NCBI RefSeq assembly: GCF_024734665.1
Contig: NZ_CP102931.1
Location: forward strand, 3,842,001 to 3,906,000
Reading direction: 5' to 3'
DNA length: 64,000 nucleotides
From: Variovorax paradoxus
GTDB taxonomy: Bacteria; Pseudomonadota; Gammaproteobacteria; Burkholderiales; Burkholderiaceae_C
A program made the position numbers and the translations under genes. The notes beneath the pieces are model-generated. The model did not search any database. It worked only from the letters and a program-made list of their open reading frames with translations, and was not told where the DNA came from. Below, piece after piece: positions 33,991-43,073 of the stretch (position 1 is its first letter; the number at the start of each line of letters is the position of its first letter).

Positions 33991-35265
33991 TCAGGTCCTC
34001 ACATAGGGCAACAGCACGCGCAGCAGCACGTTCGCACCGGCTGCCACATGCGCGGGCTCCGCCCACTCATGTTCCGCATGGCTCACGCCGTCGCGGCAGG
34101 GAATGAAGATCATCGCGCTCGGGCACAGCGGCGCCATGTGGCGCGCGTCGTGGCCGGCAGCCGAAAGAATCGGCATGTGCGGCTGTCCGATGCGCTCGGC
34201 GGCTTGCGCGATCGCCTGCTGCAAGGCGGGATCGAAGCCGTTGGACGGCGCATCGACCAAGGGGGTCACGCTCGCCTGGCACGGCGCGGCAAGCGAGTCG
34301 CACAGCGCGGCCAATCGCTGTCCCAGATGTTCGAGCACCGCGTTGTCGGGATGCCGCAGGTCGATGCGCAGCGTCACCCGCTCGGGCACCACCGAGGGTG
34401 CGTTCGGCTCGACCTGCAGCCGGCCGATGGTGAATTTCACCGCGTCGTCGTGGCCGCCGATCTCGGCATAGAGCGCCGTCGCGATGCGCGTGAAGGCTGC
34501 GAGCGCATCGCGCCGCTCGACCATCGCGAGCGTGCCGGCGTGACCACGCTCACCCTCGATCACGACATCGAATGTCTTCTTGCCCTGGATGCCGGTGACG
34601 ACACCGATCACGCACTCCTGCGCTTCCAGTATCGGCCCCTGCTCGATGTGCGCCTCTACATAAGCCGCCACCGGAAAGCCCAGCGACCGCCGCCGCAGCG
34701 ACGGGAACGCAGCGTGCAAGGCATCGAGCGCATCGGCGACAGAGATGCCGCTGGCATCGCGCACCGCACGCACGGCCTCGAGGCTGCGCACGCCGGCAAA
34801 GGCCTCCGAGCCCATCATGCCGGGCGCGAAGCGCGAACCCTCTTCGTTCATCCACGCCACGCAGACGATGTCCACCGGCGGACGCACGCCGCGCCCGGCC
34901 AGCGTGGTCAGCACCTCCAGCGCAGCCACCACGCCGTACACACCGTCGAAGCGCCCGCCACCGGGCTGGCTGTCGAGATGGCTGCCTGCGAGCACTGGTG
35001 GCGCGTCGCGGTCGATACCCGGCAGCGCGATGAAGAGATTGCCGGCCGCATCGGTTGAAGGCTCCAGCCCCGCCGACAAGGCCCAGTCGATCATCGTGCG
35101 CCACGACGCGATCTCTTCCACGCTCAGCGCCTGCCGGTCTACACCGCCGCCCGGCGTGGCGCCGATGCAGGCGAGCGTCATGAGCCGGTTCCACAGACGG
35201 TCGGCATCGATGCGCCAGATGCCTTGCTCTCCGGCGACTTCTTCGGTGGCGGTTTCGGCGGTCAT
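33991..35265 (-). CDS. M20/M28 Zn-dependent hydrolase, N-carbamoyl-amino-acid hydrolase type
   Basis: A 424-residue hydantoinase/carbamoylase family (AmaB-like) enzyme. The bimetal site is complete: H97 and D99 in GSHLDSQ, D108 in RFDGVY, E141-E142 in WMNEEGSRF, H206 in EAHIEQG, and the late SHAEHEW. These enzymes split N-carbamoyl amino acids, ureidoglycine-type or allantoate substrates. The ATG shares a base with the preceding stop (TGATG), and the cupin gene follows 2 bp downstream. With the aminotransferase and amidase nearby it supports breakdown of a nitrogen compound. Confidence 0.88.
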   Translation of the reverse strand: MTAETATEEVAGEQGIWRIDADRLWNRLMTLACIGATPGGGVDRQALSVEEIASWRTMIDWALSAGLEPSTDAAGNLFIALPGIDRDAPPVLAGSHLDSQPGGGRFDGVYGVVAALEVLTTLAGRGVRPPVDIVCVAWMNEEGSRFAPGMMGSEAFAGVRSLEAVRAVRDASGISVADALDALHAAFPSLRRRSLGFPVAAYVEAHIEQGPILEAQECVIGVVTGIQGKKTFDVVIEGERGHAGTLAMVERRDALAAFTRIATALYAEIGGHDDAVKFTIGRLQVEPNAPSVVPERVTLRIDLRHPDNAVLEHLGQRLAALCDSLAAPCQASVTPLVDAPSNGFDPALQQAIAQAAERIGQPHMPILSAAGHDARHMAPLCPSAMIFIPCRDGVSHAEHEWAEPAHVAAGANVLLRVLLPYVRT

Positions 35266-36146
35266 CAGTCGGTCTTCATGATCTGGCTGGGCAGCGCACG
35301 CGGATCGCGCGGCTTCCACTGGCCGGCCTCGACCTGGGCGAAGAACTCGGCCAGCAAGGCGTTGAACGCAGCGGGCTCTTCCAGGTTGAGCGTGTGGCCG
35401 GTCTTGGGCATCACGGCGAGGCCGCAGGCCGGCACGGTCTTCTTCAGGAAGATGCCGGGCTGCAGGCAATGGTCGTCCTCATCGCCGACCACCACGAGCG
35501 AGGGCACGTTCATCACGCGCAGATCGCTCTCCAGGTCGTAGATCGACGGGCGCCGCGCCTGCACGCCGCGCATGGTGTTGGCCGCGCCCACTGCATCGTG
35601 CTCGCCGAGCCAGGTCGCAAACTCCTGCCAGCCGCGCGGGTCCTTGTTCTGGAACTGCACGCGGCTCGCGCCCAGCGAATAGGTGCGGGCGAATTTCTCG
35701 GAGCCCTGCGCTTCGAACTGCTTGGCCACTTCGAGCGAAACGCCGCGGAAATACTCCTCGTGTTCTTTCTCCGCGCCGTAGCCCGCGCCGGCAATCACCA
35801 GCGACGACGCCCGCTTCGCATGACGCAGGCCGAAGTGCAGCGTCGCGAAGCCGCCCATCGACAGGCCCACGATGTGCGCGCGCTCCAGCTCCAGCGCGTC
35901 CATCACCGCGGCGATGTCGTCGGCTGCGGTGGCTTGCGAATAGCGCTCCATGTCGGCCGGCACGTCCGACGGCGGATAGCCGCGCGCGCCGAAAGTCACG
36001 CACTGGTGGCGCCGCGCGAAGTAGCGCATCTGCGGCTCCCAGCTGCGGTGGTCGCCGCCGAACTCGTGCACGAACACGATCGGCGTGCCGCTGCCGGCGG
36101 TCTCGTAGTAGAGGCGAACGCCGTCGGGGGTGGTGGCGAAACTCAT
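35265..36146 (-). CDS. Alpha/beta hydrolase
   Basis: A 293-residue alpha/beta-hydrolase. The nucleophile elbow is GLSMGG with S96, the oxyanion loop VHEFGGDHRSW lies at about 26-36, the acid is in VVGDEDD and the histidine in PKTGHTLNLEEP. It resembles enol-lactonase and acetamido-dicarboxylate hydrolases in lacking a lid insertion of unusual size. It is co-directional with the aminotransferase upstream (13 bp) and coupled by TGATG to the carbamoylase-like gene. Its substrate is unknown; an ester, lactone or enamide is likely. Confidence 0.87.
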   Translation of the reverse strand: MSFATTPDGVRLYYETAGSGTPIVFVHEFGGDHRSWEPQMRYFARRHQCVTFGARGYPPSDVPADMERYSQATAADDIAAVMDALELERAHIVGLSMGGFATLHFGLRHAKRASSLVIAGAGYGAEKEHEEYFRGVSLEVAKQFEAQGSEKFARTYSLGASRVQFQNKDPRGWQEFATWLGEHDAVGAANTMRGVQARRPSIYDLESDLRVMNVPSLVVVGDEDDHCLQPGIFLKKTVPACGLAVMPKTGHTLNLEEPAAFNALLAEFFAQVEAGQWKPRDPRALPSQIMKTD

Positions 36147-36159
36147 GGCCGGGCCCTCC

Positions 36160-37335
36160 TCAGAAAAGCGCCGCCGTGGCCGGCAGGCTGCGCGCGCGCT
36201 CGACCGCCTGCGGCAGCACGTCGCACAGCGCCTGCGCCCACGCTTTCGGCACGGTGGTGGAGATCTTCACGAAGCGATGTCCGAAGCGCGGCGTGTGATA
36301 CGTGCCCTGCCGCACCATGATGTCGTGCTCGCCCAGCGCGGTGACCAGCGCCTCGGGCGTCACACCCGCCTTGCTGCACTCGACCACGATGAAGTTGGCC
36401 TGCGACGGGAACACCGGTACCTCGAAGCCCGGCAGCTTGGCGAAGGCATCGACGATCATTTGCTGGTTCTCGCGCTGCTGCGCAATCACTTCGGCCATCC
36501 ATTCGTCCTTCACGCCCAGGCCCGCGATGGCCGCGCGCTGCGCCAGCACGCTCGCGCCCAGCGGCGCCTGCGAATGCGGCAGGATGCGCGCGAGCAGTTG
36601 GGGCGAGGCCACCAGCGCCCCGAGGCGCAGGCCCGCGAGGCCCAGCCACTTCGAGAAGCTCACGATGGTCACCGTGCCTTCCGGGTAGAAGCGCGAAGCC
36701 AGCGTGTGGTTGTCGGCGAAGTCGCGGTAGGTGCAGTCGTGAATGAGGATGGCGCCGATCTCTCGCGCACGGTCTGCGAAGGCACGGATCTCGTCCTCGG
36801 TGTAGGTGGTGCCCAGCGGGTTGTTCGGATCCACGAGGTAGATGACGGCGGTGTTCCCGTCGGTAGACGCGGCCAGCGCCTCGGCCGACAGCTTGAAGCC
36901 GTACTCCGGCCCGTAGATCGGAATCTCGGTGATCACCGAGCCGGCCTTGGCGGCGAACTGCAGCGGCCACTTCCAGCCCGGGTCGGTGGTCACGAAGCCC
37001 TTGCCGGCCACGCAGAACGCACGGCAGGCCAGCGCCAGTGCGGAGACCGCGCCATCGGTCACCACGGCCGACTGGTCCGGCACGCCCAGGTCGGCCACGA
37101 TGGCCGAGCGCAGCGCTTCCATGCCCAGCGGCGGCGCATAGGCGTGAAAGCTCTCGTCGTCGATGGCGTCGTGCAGCGCCTTTTTCACAGCCGGGTGCAG
37201 CGGAAAGTGATTGGTGTTCTGGCCCAGCCACATCAGGTCGGGGTTGGTGAACAGCCGGTCGAAATACTGGTTGCGGGTTTCGGCATCGCTCGTCACGGCC
37301 GGCACTGCAGCAGCGGGGTTCAGCGCTGCGTTCAT
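36160..37335 (-). CDS. PLP-dependent class I/II aminotransferase
   Basis: A 391-residue fold-type I aminotransferase. The PLP lysine is K229 in SFSKWLGLAGLRLG, with D200 and Y203 stacking, the NNPLGT loop at about 171-176 and R237 for phosphate binding. It transfers an amino group from or to an amino acid; the group cannot be told. Its start overlaps the stop of the SDR gene as ATGA. It lies mid-run between the SDR and the alpha/beta hydrolase. Confidence 0.9.
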   Translation of the reverse strand: MNAALNPAAAVPAVTSDAETRNQYFDRLFTNPDLMWLGQNTNHFPLHPAVKKALHDAIDDESFHAYAPPLGMEALRSAIVADLGVPDQSAVVTDGAVSALALACRAFCVAGKGFVTTDPGWKWPLQFAAKAGSVITEIPIYGPEYGFKLSAEALAASTDGNTAVIYLVDPNNPLGTTYTEDEIRAFADRAREIGAILIHDCTYRDFADNHTLASRFYPEGTVTIVSFSKWLGLAGLRLGALVASPQLLARILPHSQAPLGASVLAQRAAIAGLGVKDEWMAEVIAQQRENQQMIVDAFAKLPGFEVPVFPSQANFIVVECSKAGVTPEALVTALGEHDIMVRQGTYHTPRFGHRFVKISTTVPKAWAQALCDVLPQAVERARSLPATAALF

Positions 37336-38165
37336 GCCGCGAGCCTCCGGGCCTGTTCGGCCTCGACCACTTTCTTGCTGGTCTTGATGATCGAGCCACG
37401 CGCCGCGATGCCGCCGTCGATGGTCACCACCGTGCCGGTGATGTAGCCCGCACGCGGCGAAGCCAGGAACACCATCAGCTCGGCCACCTCTTCCGGCGTT
37501 GCCGGGCGGCCGCCGGGGTAGTTGTCGAACAGCTCTTCCCAGCGGCCTTCGTCGCCATGGGTGTCGAAGGCGCGGCGCTTCATGAGCTTGACCATGCGGT
37601 CGGTCGCCACAGGGCCGGGGTTCACGCCCACCACGCGGATGCCGTCGTCCAGGCTCACTCCACCGAGCGCGCGCGTGAAGGCCATCACCGCCGCGTTGCC
37701 GGTGGAGCCGGCGATGTAGTTGGCGTCCCAGTTCTCGCCGGAGTTGCCGATGTCGTTCACGATCACGCCGCCGCCCGCGGCCTTCATGCGCGCGTAGTAG
37801 ATCTGGCTGAGCTCCATGTAGCCCAGCACCTTGAGCTGGAAGCCCCGGCGCACCACGGCGAAGTCGAGCGATTCGATGGGGCCGGCAGGAATGTCGCCCG
37901 CGTTGTTCACAAGGATGTCGACGTGCCCCGCTGCTTCGGCCAGCTGCGCCATCGCGCCGGGCGCGGCCAGGTCCATCGGGTGGATGCGCACGTTGATCGG
38001 GTAGATCTTCTCGATCTCTTCCTTGGCGGCCGCCAGGGCGGCGCCGTCGCGTGCGGCCAGTTGCAGGTGGCAGCCTTCGGCCGCGAACGAATGGGCGGCC
38101 GCAAGGCCGATGCCCTTGGAGGCGCCGGTGATGAGGACGGTCTTGCCTTCGAGTTCGAGTTTCAT
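37332..38165 (-). CDS. SDR-family protein with substituted catalytic residues
   Basis: A 277-residue SDR-fold protein. The cofactor loop TGASKGIG (13-20) and NNAG (87-90) are normal. In the active-site helix the aligned stretch GSTGNAAVMAFT replaces YxxxK: by alignment with the canonical YSASKAG pattern the tyrosine is G153 and the lysine N157. Y150 lies three residues ahead. A classical hydride-transfer mechanism is therefore doubtful, and a lyase, isomerase or displaced tyrosine is possible. It is coupled by ATGA to the aminotransferase and lies 61 bp after the GntR gene. Confidence 0.85.
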   Translation of the reverse strand: MKLELEGKTVLITGASKGIGLAAAHSFAAEGCHLQLAARDGAALAAAKEEIEKIYPINVRIHPMDLAAPGAMAQLAEAAGHVDILVNNAGDIPAGPIESLDFAVVRRGFQLKVLGYMELSQIYYARMKAAGGGVIVNDIGNSGENWDANYIAGSTGNAAVMAFTRALGGVSLDDGIRVVGVNPGPVATDRMVKLMKRRAFDTHGDEGRWEELFDNYPGGRPATPEEVAELMVFLASPRAGYITGTVVTIDGGIAARGSIIKTSKKVVEAEQARRLAA

Positions 38166-38226
38166 GGAGTGATGTCCTGGGATGCGATCGGAAAAATGGG
38201 ACGTTGAGTGCGTTGAAAGAAGAGGC

Positions 38227-38964
38227 TCAGGCAGCCCCGTTGTCCTGCTCGGACAGCGCGGCGATCAGGTCGACGATGTCGTCCTCGAGCAGGCTCACGT
38301 GGTCGATGGCGGCGTTGAACGCGGCGCCCGGGTCGTTGCGCCGGATGGCGTCGAGGATGGCGCCGTGCTCGCCGATGGTGGCGGTCATGCGACCGGGCTG
38401 GAAGGTCACGTAGCGGCGATACACGCGCACGCGCTTGCGCAGCGCGCGCGTCTGCTCGGCCAGGTAGTGCGTGTTGGAGGCCTCGTAGAGCGCGTCGTGA
38501 AAGTCCTGGTTCACGTCGTAGAAGCGCGAGTGGTCGCCCGAGGCGAGGATGCTCGTCAGCTCGTCGTGCAACTGGCTCATGCGCTGCTTCTGCACTTCTG
38601 TGGCGCGGCGCGCGGCGAACTTGGCGCACAGGCCTTCCATCACCGCCATCATCTGGAACATCTCGATGAGCATGGGCAGCGAGATGCGCGCCACGCACAC
38701 GCCCCCCTGGCGGCTGCGCAGGTCGACGAGGCCTGTGGCCGCCAGCGCCTTCAGCGCCTCGCGCACCGGCGTGCGAGACACCTTGAAGCGTTCGGCCAGC
38801 TCGGCCTCGTCGAGCCGCGCGCCGGGCTTCATGACGCCGCTGACGATCAGGTCTTCGAGCGTGTCCTTCAGCTCGTCGGACAGCGTGGCGCCCTTGCCGC
38901 GCTGGCGCTCGCGTCCGCGCAGCGCCGGAGGTTCTGCTGCCATCTCGGGTTCGTTCGGTTCCAT
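38227..38964 (-). CDS. GntR/FadR-type (FCD) regulator of the 33-46 kb locus
   Basis: A 245-residue GntR regulator: winged helix at about residues 30-95 (LKDTLEDLIVSGVMKPGARLDEAELAERF, then VSRTPVREALKALAATGLV) and an FCD effector domain after it. The effector domain has the metal-binding pattern around DFHDALYEAS and HGAILDAIRRND. The ATG at 38964 was chosen over one at 39006 because AAGGAAGG stands 7 bp upstream. It sits inside the minus-strand run between the TauD dioxygenase and the SDR, and probably responds to a carboxylate intermediate of the pathway. Confidence 0.9.
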   Translation of the reverse strand: MEPNEPEMAAEPPALRGRERQRGKGATLSDELKDTLEDLIVSGVMKPGARLDEAELAERFKVSRTPVREALKALAATGLVDLRSRQGGVCVARISLPMLIEMFQMMAVMEGLCAKFAARRATEVQKQRMSQLHDELTSILASGDHSRFYDVNQDFHDALYEASNTHYLAEQTRALRKRVRVYRRYVTFQPGRMTATIGEHGAILDAIRRNDPGAAFNAAIDHVSLLEDDIVDLIAALSEQDNGAA

Positions 38965-39035
38965 GTTCTTGCCTTCCTTGTTGTGCTTGTCTTTGTCGGT
39001 TTTCAAACGCGGGGCCTATGCGGCGGGTCGGAATA

Positions 39036-39875
39036 TCAGAAGGGGCGGTCGCCGGCCACGGTGGTGCGATGCATCACGCGGCGGTACACGTTGTCGTCGT
39101 AAGGCGTAGCGCGGTGCATGGTGCAGCGGTTGTCCCACACCAGCAGGTCACCGGCGAGCCACTTGTGGCGATAGCTGAACTCCGGCGAGATGGCGTGCGC
39201 GTTCAGCTCGGCCAGCAGCGCGGTGCTCTCGTCGGCGGGCAGGCCATCGATGTGCTTGACCACGTCTTCGCCCACGTAGAGCGAGAGGCGGCCGGTTTCG
39301 GGGTGCGTGCGCACCAGCGGATGCACCACGTCGGGCGTGGCCGCCAGTTGCTCGGGCGTGAGCGGGTTGCGGTCGGCAAAAGCCTTGCCGTAGTAGTTGG
39401 CGTAGCTGTGCGTGGCCGTCATGTGGCGGATGCGCGCCTTCATGTCGTCGTCAAGCGCTTCGTAGGCGGCGTGCATCGAGGCGAAGAAGGTGTCGCCTTC
39501 CACCGGCGGCACTTCGAGCGCGTAGAGCAGCGCGCCCATCGAGGGCTCGGCCTTGTACGAGAGGTCGGAGTGCCAGTTCCAGCCCTCCTTGTGGTTGCCG
39601 ATGGGTTTGCCGTTTTCCGACACGTTCGACAGCACGTAGACCTCGGGGTGCTCCTTCTTCAGGAACTGCGTGAGCACGTGGCCCAGCAACGTGCCGAAGC
39701 GGCGCGAGAAGGCCACGTGCTGCGATTCGTTGATGCTCTGGCCGCGAAACAGCAGCACCGAGCGCTGGTTGAGCGCGTCGCGCAGCATCGCGAAGTCGGC
39801 GTCGCTCACGGGCTCGCGCAGGTCGATGCCTTTGACTTCGGTGCCGATGAAGGAGGTGAGGTTCTCGAGTTGCAT
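39036..39875 (-). CDS. TauD/TfdA family alpha-ketoglutarate-dependent dioxygenase
   Basis: A 279-residue Fe(II)/2-oxoglutarate dioxygenase. The iron ligands are visible: H102 and D104 in WHSDLSY and H254 in CTMHRATPYD, with R265 or R266 for 2-oxoglutarate. The family hydroxylates taurine, 2,4-D, and many other acids, usually beside a heteroatom so that the product falls apart. It stands between the class II aldolase (43 bp upstream) and GntR. Here it may cut a C-N, C-O or C-S bond of the imported compound. TauD-specific residues were not checked. Confidence 0.9.
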   Translation of the reverse strand: MQLENLTSFIGTEVKGIDLREPVSDADFAMLRDALNQRSVLLFRGQSINESQHVAFSRRFGTLLGHVLTQFLKKEHPEVYVLSNVSENGKPIGNHKEGWNWHSDLSYKAEPSMGALLYALEVPPVEGDTFFASMHAAYEALDDDMKARIRHMTATHSYANYYGKAFADRNPLTPEQLAATPDVVHPLVRTHPETGRLSLYVGEDVVKHIDGLPADESTALLAELNAHAISPEFSYRHKWLAGDLLVWDNRCTMHRATPYDDNVYRRVMHRTTVAGDRPF

Positions 39876-39918
39876 GGTCGAAATGTGTCTCTGGGAATGA
39901 AGAGGAAAGTGCCGGCGT

Positions 39919-40689
39919 TCAGAGCCGGTAGTCGGGCTGGGTGCGCTCCAGCATGCGCAAGAACGCAGACCATTCGCGCGTGCCGGGCGGCAGGATGTCG
40001 CCAGCGAATTCGGTGAACTGGCGCGCGGCCAGATCGCTCACTTCGGGCTGCGGGTACACCAGCGATTCGCCGGGCGCCACACCGCCCTGCGCGAGCAGTT
40101 GCACCTTGGCCGCCTTCTCGAAGTAGTACATGAGGATGAAAGCCTCGGGGATGGTGCGGCCCACCGTCAGGATGCCGTGGTTGCGCAGCACCAGCGTGTG
40201 GTGCGGGCCCAGGTCGCGCACCAGCCGCTCGCGCTCGCCGGTTTCCAGTGCCACGCCTTCGTAGTCGTGGAAGGCGGTGTGGCCCTGGTAGCGCATCGCG
40301 AACTGGCTCAGCGGCGCAAGGCCGTTGGGCATGGCGGCGATGGCGGTGCCGGCCTCGGAGTGGGTGTGCAGCACGCACAGCGCGTCGGGGCGCCCTGCGT
40401 GGATCGCGCTATGGATCACGAAGCCGGCCTGGTTGACCTCGGCGTCCGTGTCGTCCACCTTGTTGCCGTCGAGGTCGATCTTCACCAGCGAAGAGGCCGT
40501 CACTTCCGAGAACAACAGCCCATAGGGGTTGATGAGGAAGTGATGCTCCGGCCCCGGCACGCGTGCCGAGATGTGGTTGTAGATCAGGTCGTCCATGCCG
40601 AAGTGCGCCACCAGCCGGTAGCAGGCGGCGAGCTGCACGCGCAGCTCGGCTTCGGTGTCGAGGTACGCCGCGGGATTCGTCTTTGCCAT
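39919..40689 (-). CDS. Class II aldolase/adducin family protein
   Basis: A 256-residue class II aldolase. The metal site is CVLHTHSEAG with an HxH, and LRNHGILTVG with the third histidine; E or K residues follow as usual. Members include fuculose aldolases and decarboxylases such as that of pyridoxine catabolism. It is coupled by TGATG to the ABC permease upstream and is 43 bp from the dioxygenase. The ATG at 40689 was taken for this coupling. Decarboxylation or aldol cleavage of an intermediate is likely. Confidence 0.88.
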   Translation of the reverse strand: MAKTNPAAYLDTEAELRVQLAACYRLVAHFGMDDLIYNHISARVPGPEHHFLINPYGLLFSEVTASSLVKIDLDGNKVDDTDAEVNQAGFVIHSAIHAGRPDALCVLHTHSEAGTAIAAMPNGLAPLSQFAMRYQGHTAFHDYEGVALETGERERLVRDLGPHHTLVLRNHGILTVGRTIPEAFILMYYFEKAAKVQLLAQGGVAPGESLVYPQPEVSDLAARQFTEFAGDILPPGTREWSAFLRMLERTQPDYRL

Positions 40690-41471
40690 CAGCGCCACCA
40701 CACCAGTTTCTGGTCGATCCACACCAACAGGCCGTAGAAGACCATGCTCGCGATCGAGGCCACGAGCACCGCCGACCACACGCTCAGCAAGTCGACCTGC
40801 TGGGTCGATTCATAGATCATTCGCCCGAGCCCCGCATAGGCCCCCAGCATCTCGCCAACGATCGCGACGATCATGCTGCGCGGCACGCCGATGCGCAGGG
40901 CGGTGACCACCGACGGCATCGCCACCGGCAGGCGCAGGCGCCACACGATCTTCAGCTGCCCTGCCCCGAAGCTGCGCATCAGGTTCACGGCTGCGATGTC
41001 GGCCTGCTTCAGGCCGTGCAGCGCGTTCACCAGCATGGTGAAGCCGACGGCCAGCGCCACCAGCGCGATCTTCGAAGCAGCACCCAGGCCGAACCAGATC
41101 AGGAACAGCGGCGCATAGGCCACGGTCGGCACGGCGTTCACCGCAACCGCCAGCGGCATCACGATGCGCTCCAGCGGCGGTGCAAGCAGCAGCACCACGG
41201 CCAGCAACAACCCGAGCAGGCTGCCCAATGCATAGCCGCCAAGCGCCTCGCCCAGCGTGGCCAGCAATGCGCTCATCAAGCGCCCCGTGTCGGTGAACGC
41301 ATGCTGCACGATCGTGCCCAGGCTGGGCAGCACGAACGGCGGAATCCTGAAGAGCAATATCGCGCCCTCCCACACCGCGAGCAGCACGACGATGCCCAGC
41401 ACCACCGGCACGACGGGCGATGCCATCAGCTTTCGCTGCGCGGAAGCCATCAGCTTTCGCTGCGCCACCAT
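40689..41471 (-). CDS. ABC transporter permease 2, SsuC/TauC type
   Basis: A 260-residue permease with six membrane segments and the coupling motif in the EAA loop (FGAGQLKIVWRLRLPVAMPSV). It is one of two such permeases in the operon. It starts at ATG 41471, overlapping permease 1 by 22 bases, and its N-terminus carries the repeat AQRKLMAS twice, made by a 24-bp duplication. Either of the two later ATGs (MASAQR or MASPVV) would remove one or both copies. Together with permease 1 it may form a heterodimeric channel. Confidence 0.87.
   Translation of the reverse strand: MVAQRKLMASAQRKLMASPVVPVVLGIVVLLAVWEGAILLFRIPPFVLPSLGTIVQHAFTDTGRLMSALLATLGEALGGYALGSLLGLLLAVVLLLAPPLERIVMPLAVAVNAVPTVAYAPLFLIWFGLGAASKIALVALAVGFTMLVNALHGLKQADIAAVNLMRSFGAGQLKIVWRLRLPVAMPSVVTALRIGVPRSMIVAIVGEMLGAYAGLGRMIYESTQQVDLLSVWSAVLVASIASMVFYGLLVWIDQKLVWWR
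41422..41465 (-). repeat. 24-bp tandem duplication at the permease gene junction
   Basis: A 20-bp sequence (GCCATCAGCTTTCGCTGCGC) occurs at 41422-41441 and 41446-41465, with a period of 24 bp, so the frame is kept. It covers the stop of permease 1 and the start of permease 2. It encodes AQRKLMAS twice in permease 2. Slippage or a small unequal crossover could have made it. Confidence 0.85.
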
Positions 41472-42208
41472 ACGAGCCTCCTTTCCACGAAGGTGAGCAG
41501 CCCGTAGAGCAGCGCACCCATCAGCCCGCAGGCAAACATCACCACCCACAGGCGCACCACGAGGTCGGCGTTCATCGCCTCCATGAGCATCACGCCCAGG
41601 CCCACGGTCTCGCCGAACCATTCGCCCACCACCGAGCCGATCAGGCTCAGGCCGATGGCCACGCGCAGCCCGACCATGATCTGCGGTAGCGCCGAAGGCA
41701 CGGCCAGCTTGAAGAACATCACGAAGCGGTTGGCGCCGAAGCTCTTCATCAGCGCAATGCGCTGCGGGTCGCACGACTTCAGCCCGCGCAGCGTGTTCAC
41801 CGTGACGGGAAAGAAGGTCAGGAAGAACGCCGTCATCACCTTGGCCAGCAGCGAGTTGCCGAACCAGATGACGATGAGTGCGCCGAAGGCCACCACCGGC
41901 ACCGTCTGCGACACCACGAACAGCGGGAACACCGAGCGCTCCATCCAGCGCGAATAGGTGAACACCGTGCCGCAGGCGCAGCCGAACACCGCGCCCATCG
42001 CGAAGCCGAGCACGGTTTCGAGCAGCGTGCGGCCGAAGCCACGCATGAGCTGTGGCCACACCGACCACGCGTCCTGCGCGATGGCGCTCAGCGCCGGCAG
42101 GTAACGCGGCGACGGCGCGAAAGCGTGCACGCAGATCTCCCACACCAGCGCCAAGCCCACGAAGGCCAGTGCGGGCGAGCGCACTGCGCGCTGCAGCATG
42201 GCGTTCAC
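41450..42208 (-). CDS. ABC transporter permease 1, SsuC/TauC type
   Basis: A 252-residue permease with six membrane segments and an EAA loop (FGANRFVMFFKLAVPSALPQIM). The GTG at 42208 overlaps the ATPase stop as GTGA and has AGGAGG 10 bp upstream; the ATG at 42199 (249 residues) has poorer spacing. It is followed by a second permease overlapping by 22 bases. The usual SsuC/TauC system has a single permease gene, so this one probably pairs with permease 2. Confidence 0.88.
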   Translation of the reverse strand: MNAMLQRAVRSPALAFVGLALVWEICVHAFAPSPRYLPALSAIAQDAWSVWPQLMRGFGRTLLETVLGFAMGAVFGCACGTVFTYSRWMERSVFPLFVVSQTVPVVAFGALIVIWFGNSLLAKVMTAFFLTFFPVTVNTLRGLKSCDPQRIALMKSFGANRFVMFFKLAVPSALPQIMVGLRVAIGLSLIGSVVGEWFGETVGLGVMLMEAMNADLVVRLWVVMFACGLMGALLYGLLTFVERRLVWWRSES

Positions 42209-43056
42209 GAGGCGGTGCCCTCCTGCGCGAAGGTCTTCTGGCTTTCTTCCTCGATCTCGGCCAGCAGGCGCTGCTTGATGCGAATGAACTCCGGCGACAA
42301 CACCACCGACGGGTCGCGCGGGCGCGGCAGGTCGATCACGGTCTCGCTCTTCACCGTGCCGGGGCGCGCCGTCATCACCAGCACCTTGTCGCCAAGCAGG
42401 ATCGCTTCGTCGATGTCGTGCGTAATGAAGAGCACCGTACGGCGGTGCCTGGCCCAGAGCTCCAGCAGCCAGTGCTGCATGCGAGTGCGCGTGAGCGCGT
42501 CGAGCGCGCCGAAGGGTTCGTCGAGCAGCATCAGGTCGCGCTCGAACAAAAAGGTGCGCATCAGCGCAACACGCTGGCGCATGCCGCCCGAGAGCTGGTG
42601 CGGATAGTGGTTGGCGAAGCCCGCCAGGCCGAACTCGGGCAGCATGGCGCGGGCGCGCTCGCGAGCTTCCTTGCGCGGCACGCCTTCCACCTCGAGCGCG
42701 AGGATGGCGTTGTCGAGCACGGTGCGCCACGGAAACAGCAAGTCGCGCTGCGGCATGAACGACACCTTGCCGAGCAGTTGGCCGTCGCGCTGCGGTGCGC
42801 CGCCGAACAGCAGCGAGCCATCGTCGTCAGGCGGCAGCAGGCCCGCGATCATGTTGAAGAGGGTCGACTTGCCGCAACCCGACGGGCCCACGAGCGTGAC
42901 GAATTCGCTCTTCGCGATCCGCAAATTGACGCCCGACACCGCGACGGTCTGTGTCTGCGCTTCGCCGAAGCGCTTCCACACGTTGACCAGTTCGAGCATG
43001 GGCGGCGCCGTGTCGCTCACGGCGGGCGGCATCACTTCGTGAGGCATGAATTTCAT
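42205..43056 (-). CDS. ABC transporter ATP-binding protein, SsuB/TauB type
   Basis: A 283-residue ATPase with Walker A GPSGCGKST near residue 60, signature LSGGMRQRVALMR and Walker B LMLLDEPFGALDAL. The N-terminal MKFMPHEV leader before the core MLELVNVWKRFG is about 20 residues. It is 17 bp after the binding-protein gene. Nitrate/sulfonate/pyrimidine-type importers use this ATPase. Confidence 0.93.
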   Translation of the reverse strand: MKFMPHEVMPPAVSDTAPPMLELVNVWKRFGEAQTQTVAVSGVNLRIAKSEFVTLVGPSGCGKSTLFNMIAGLLPPDDDGSLLFGGAPQRDGQLLGKVSFMPQRDLLFPWRTVLDNAILALEVEGVPRKEARERARAMLPEFGLAGFANHYPHQLSGGMRQRVALMRTFLFERDLMLLDEPFGALDALTRTRMQHWLLELWARHRRTVLFITHDIDEAILLGDKVLVMTARPGTVKSETVIDLPRPRDPSVVLSPEFIRIKQRLLAEIEEESQKTFAQEGTAS

Positions 43057-43073
43057 GGCTGCGGCGATGCGGC

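Noticed and set aside
37332..38165. Idea that the SDR at this place is a pseudogene because YxxxK is missing
   Set aside because: The frame is intact, it is coupled by ATGA to the aminotransferase and the rest of the fold is well kept.
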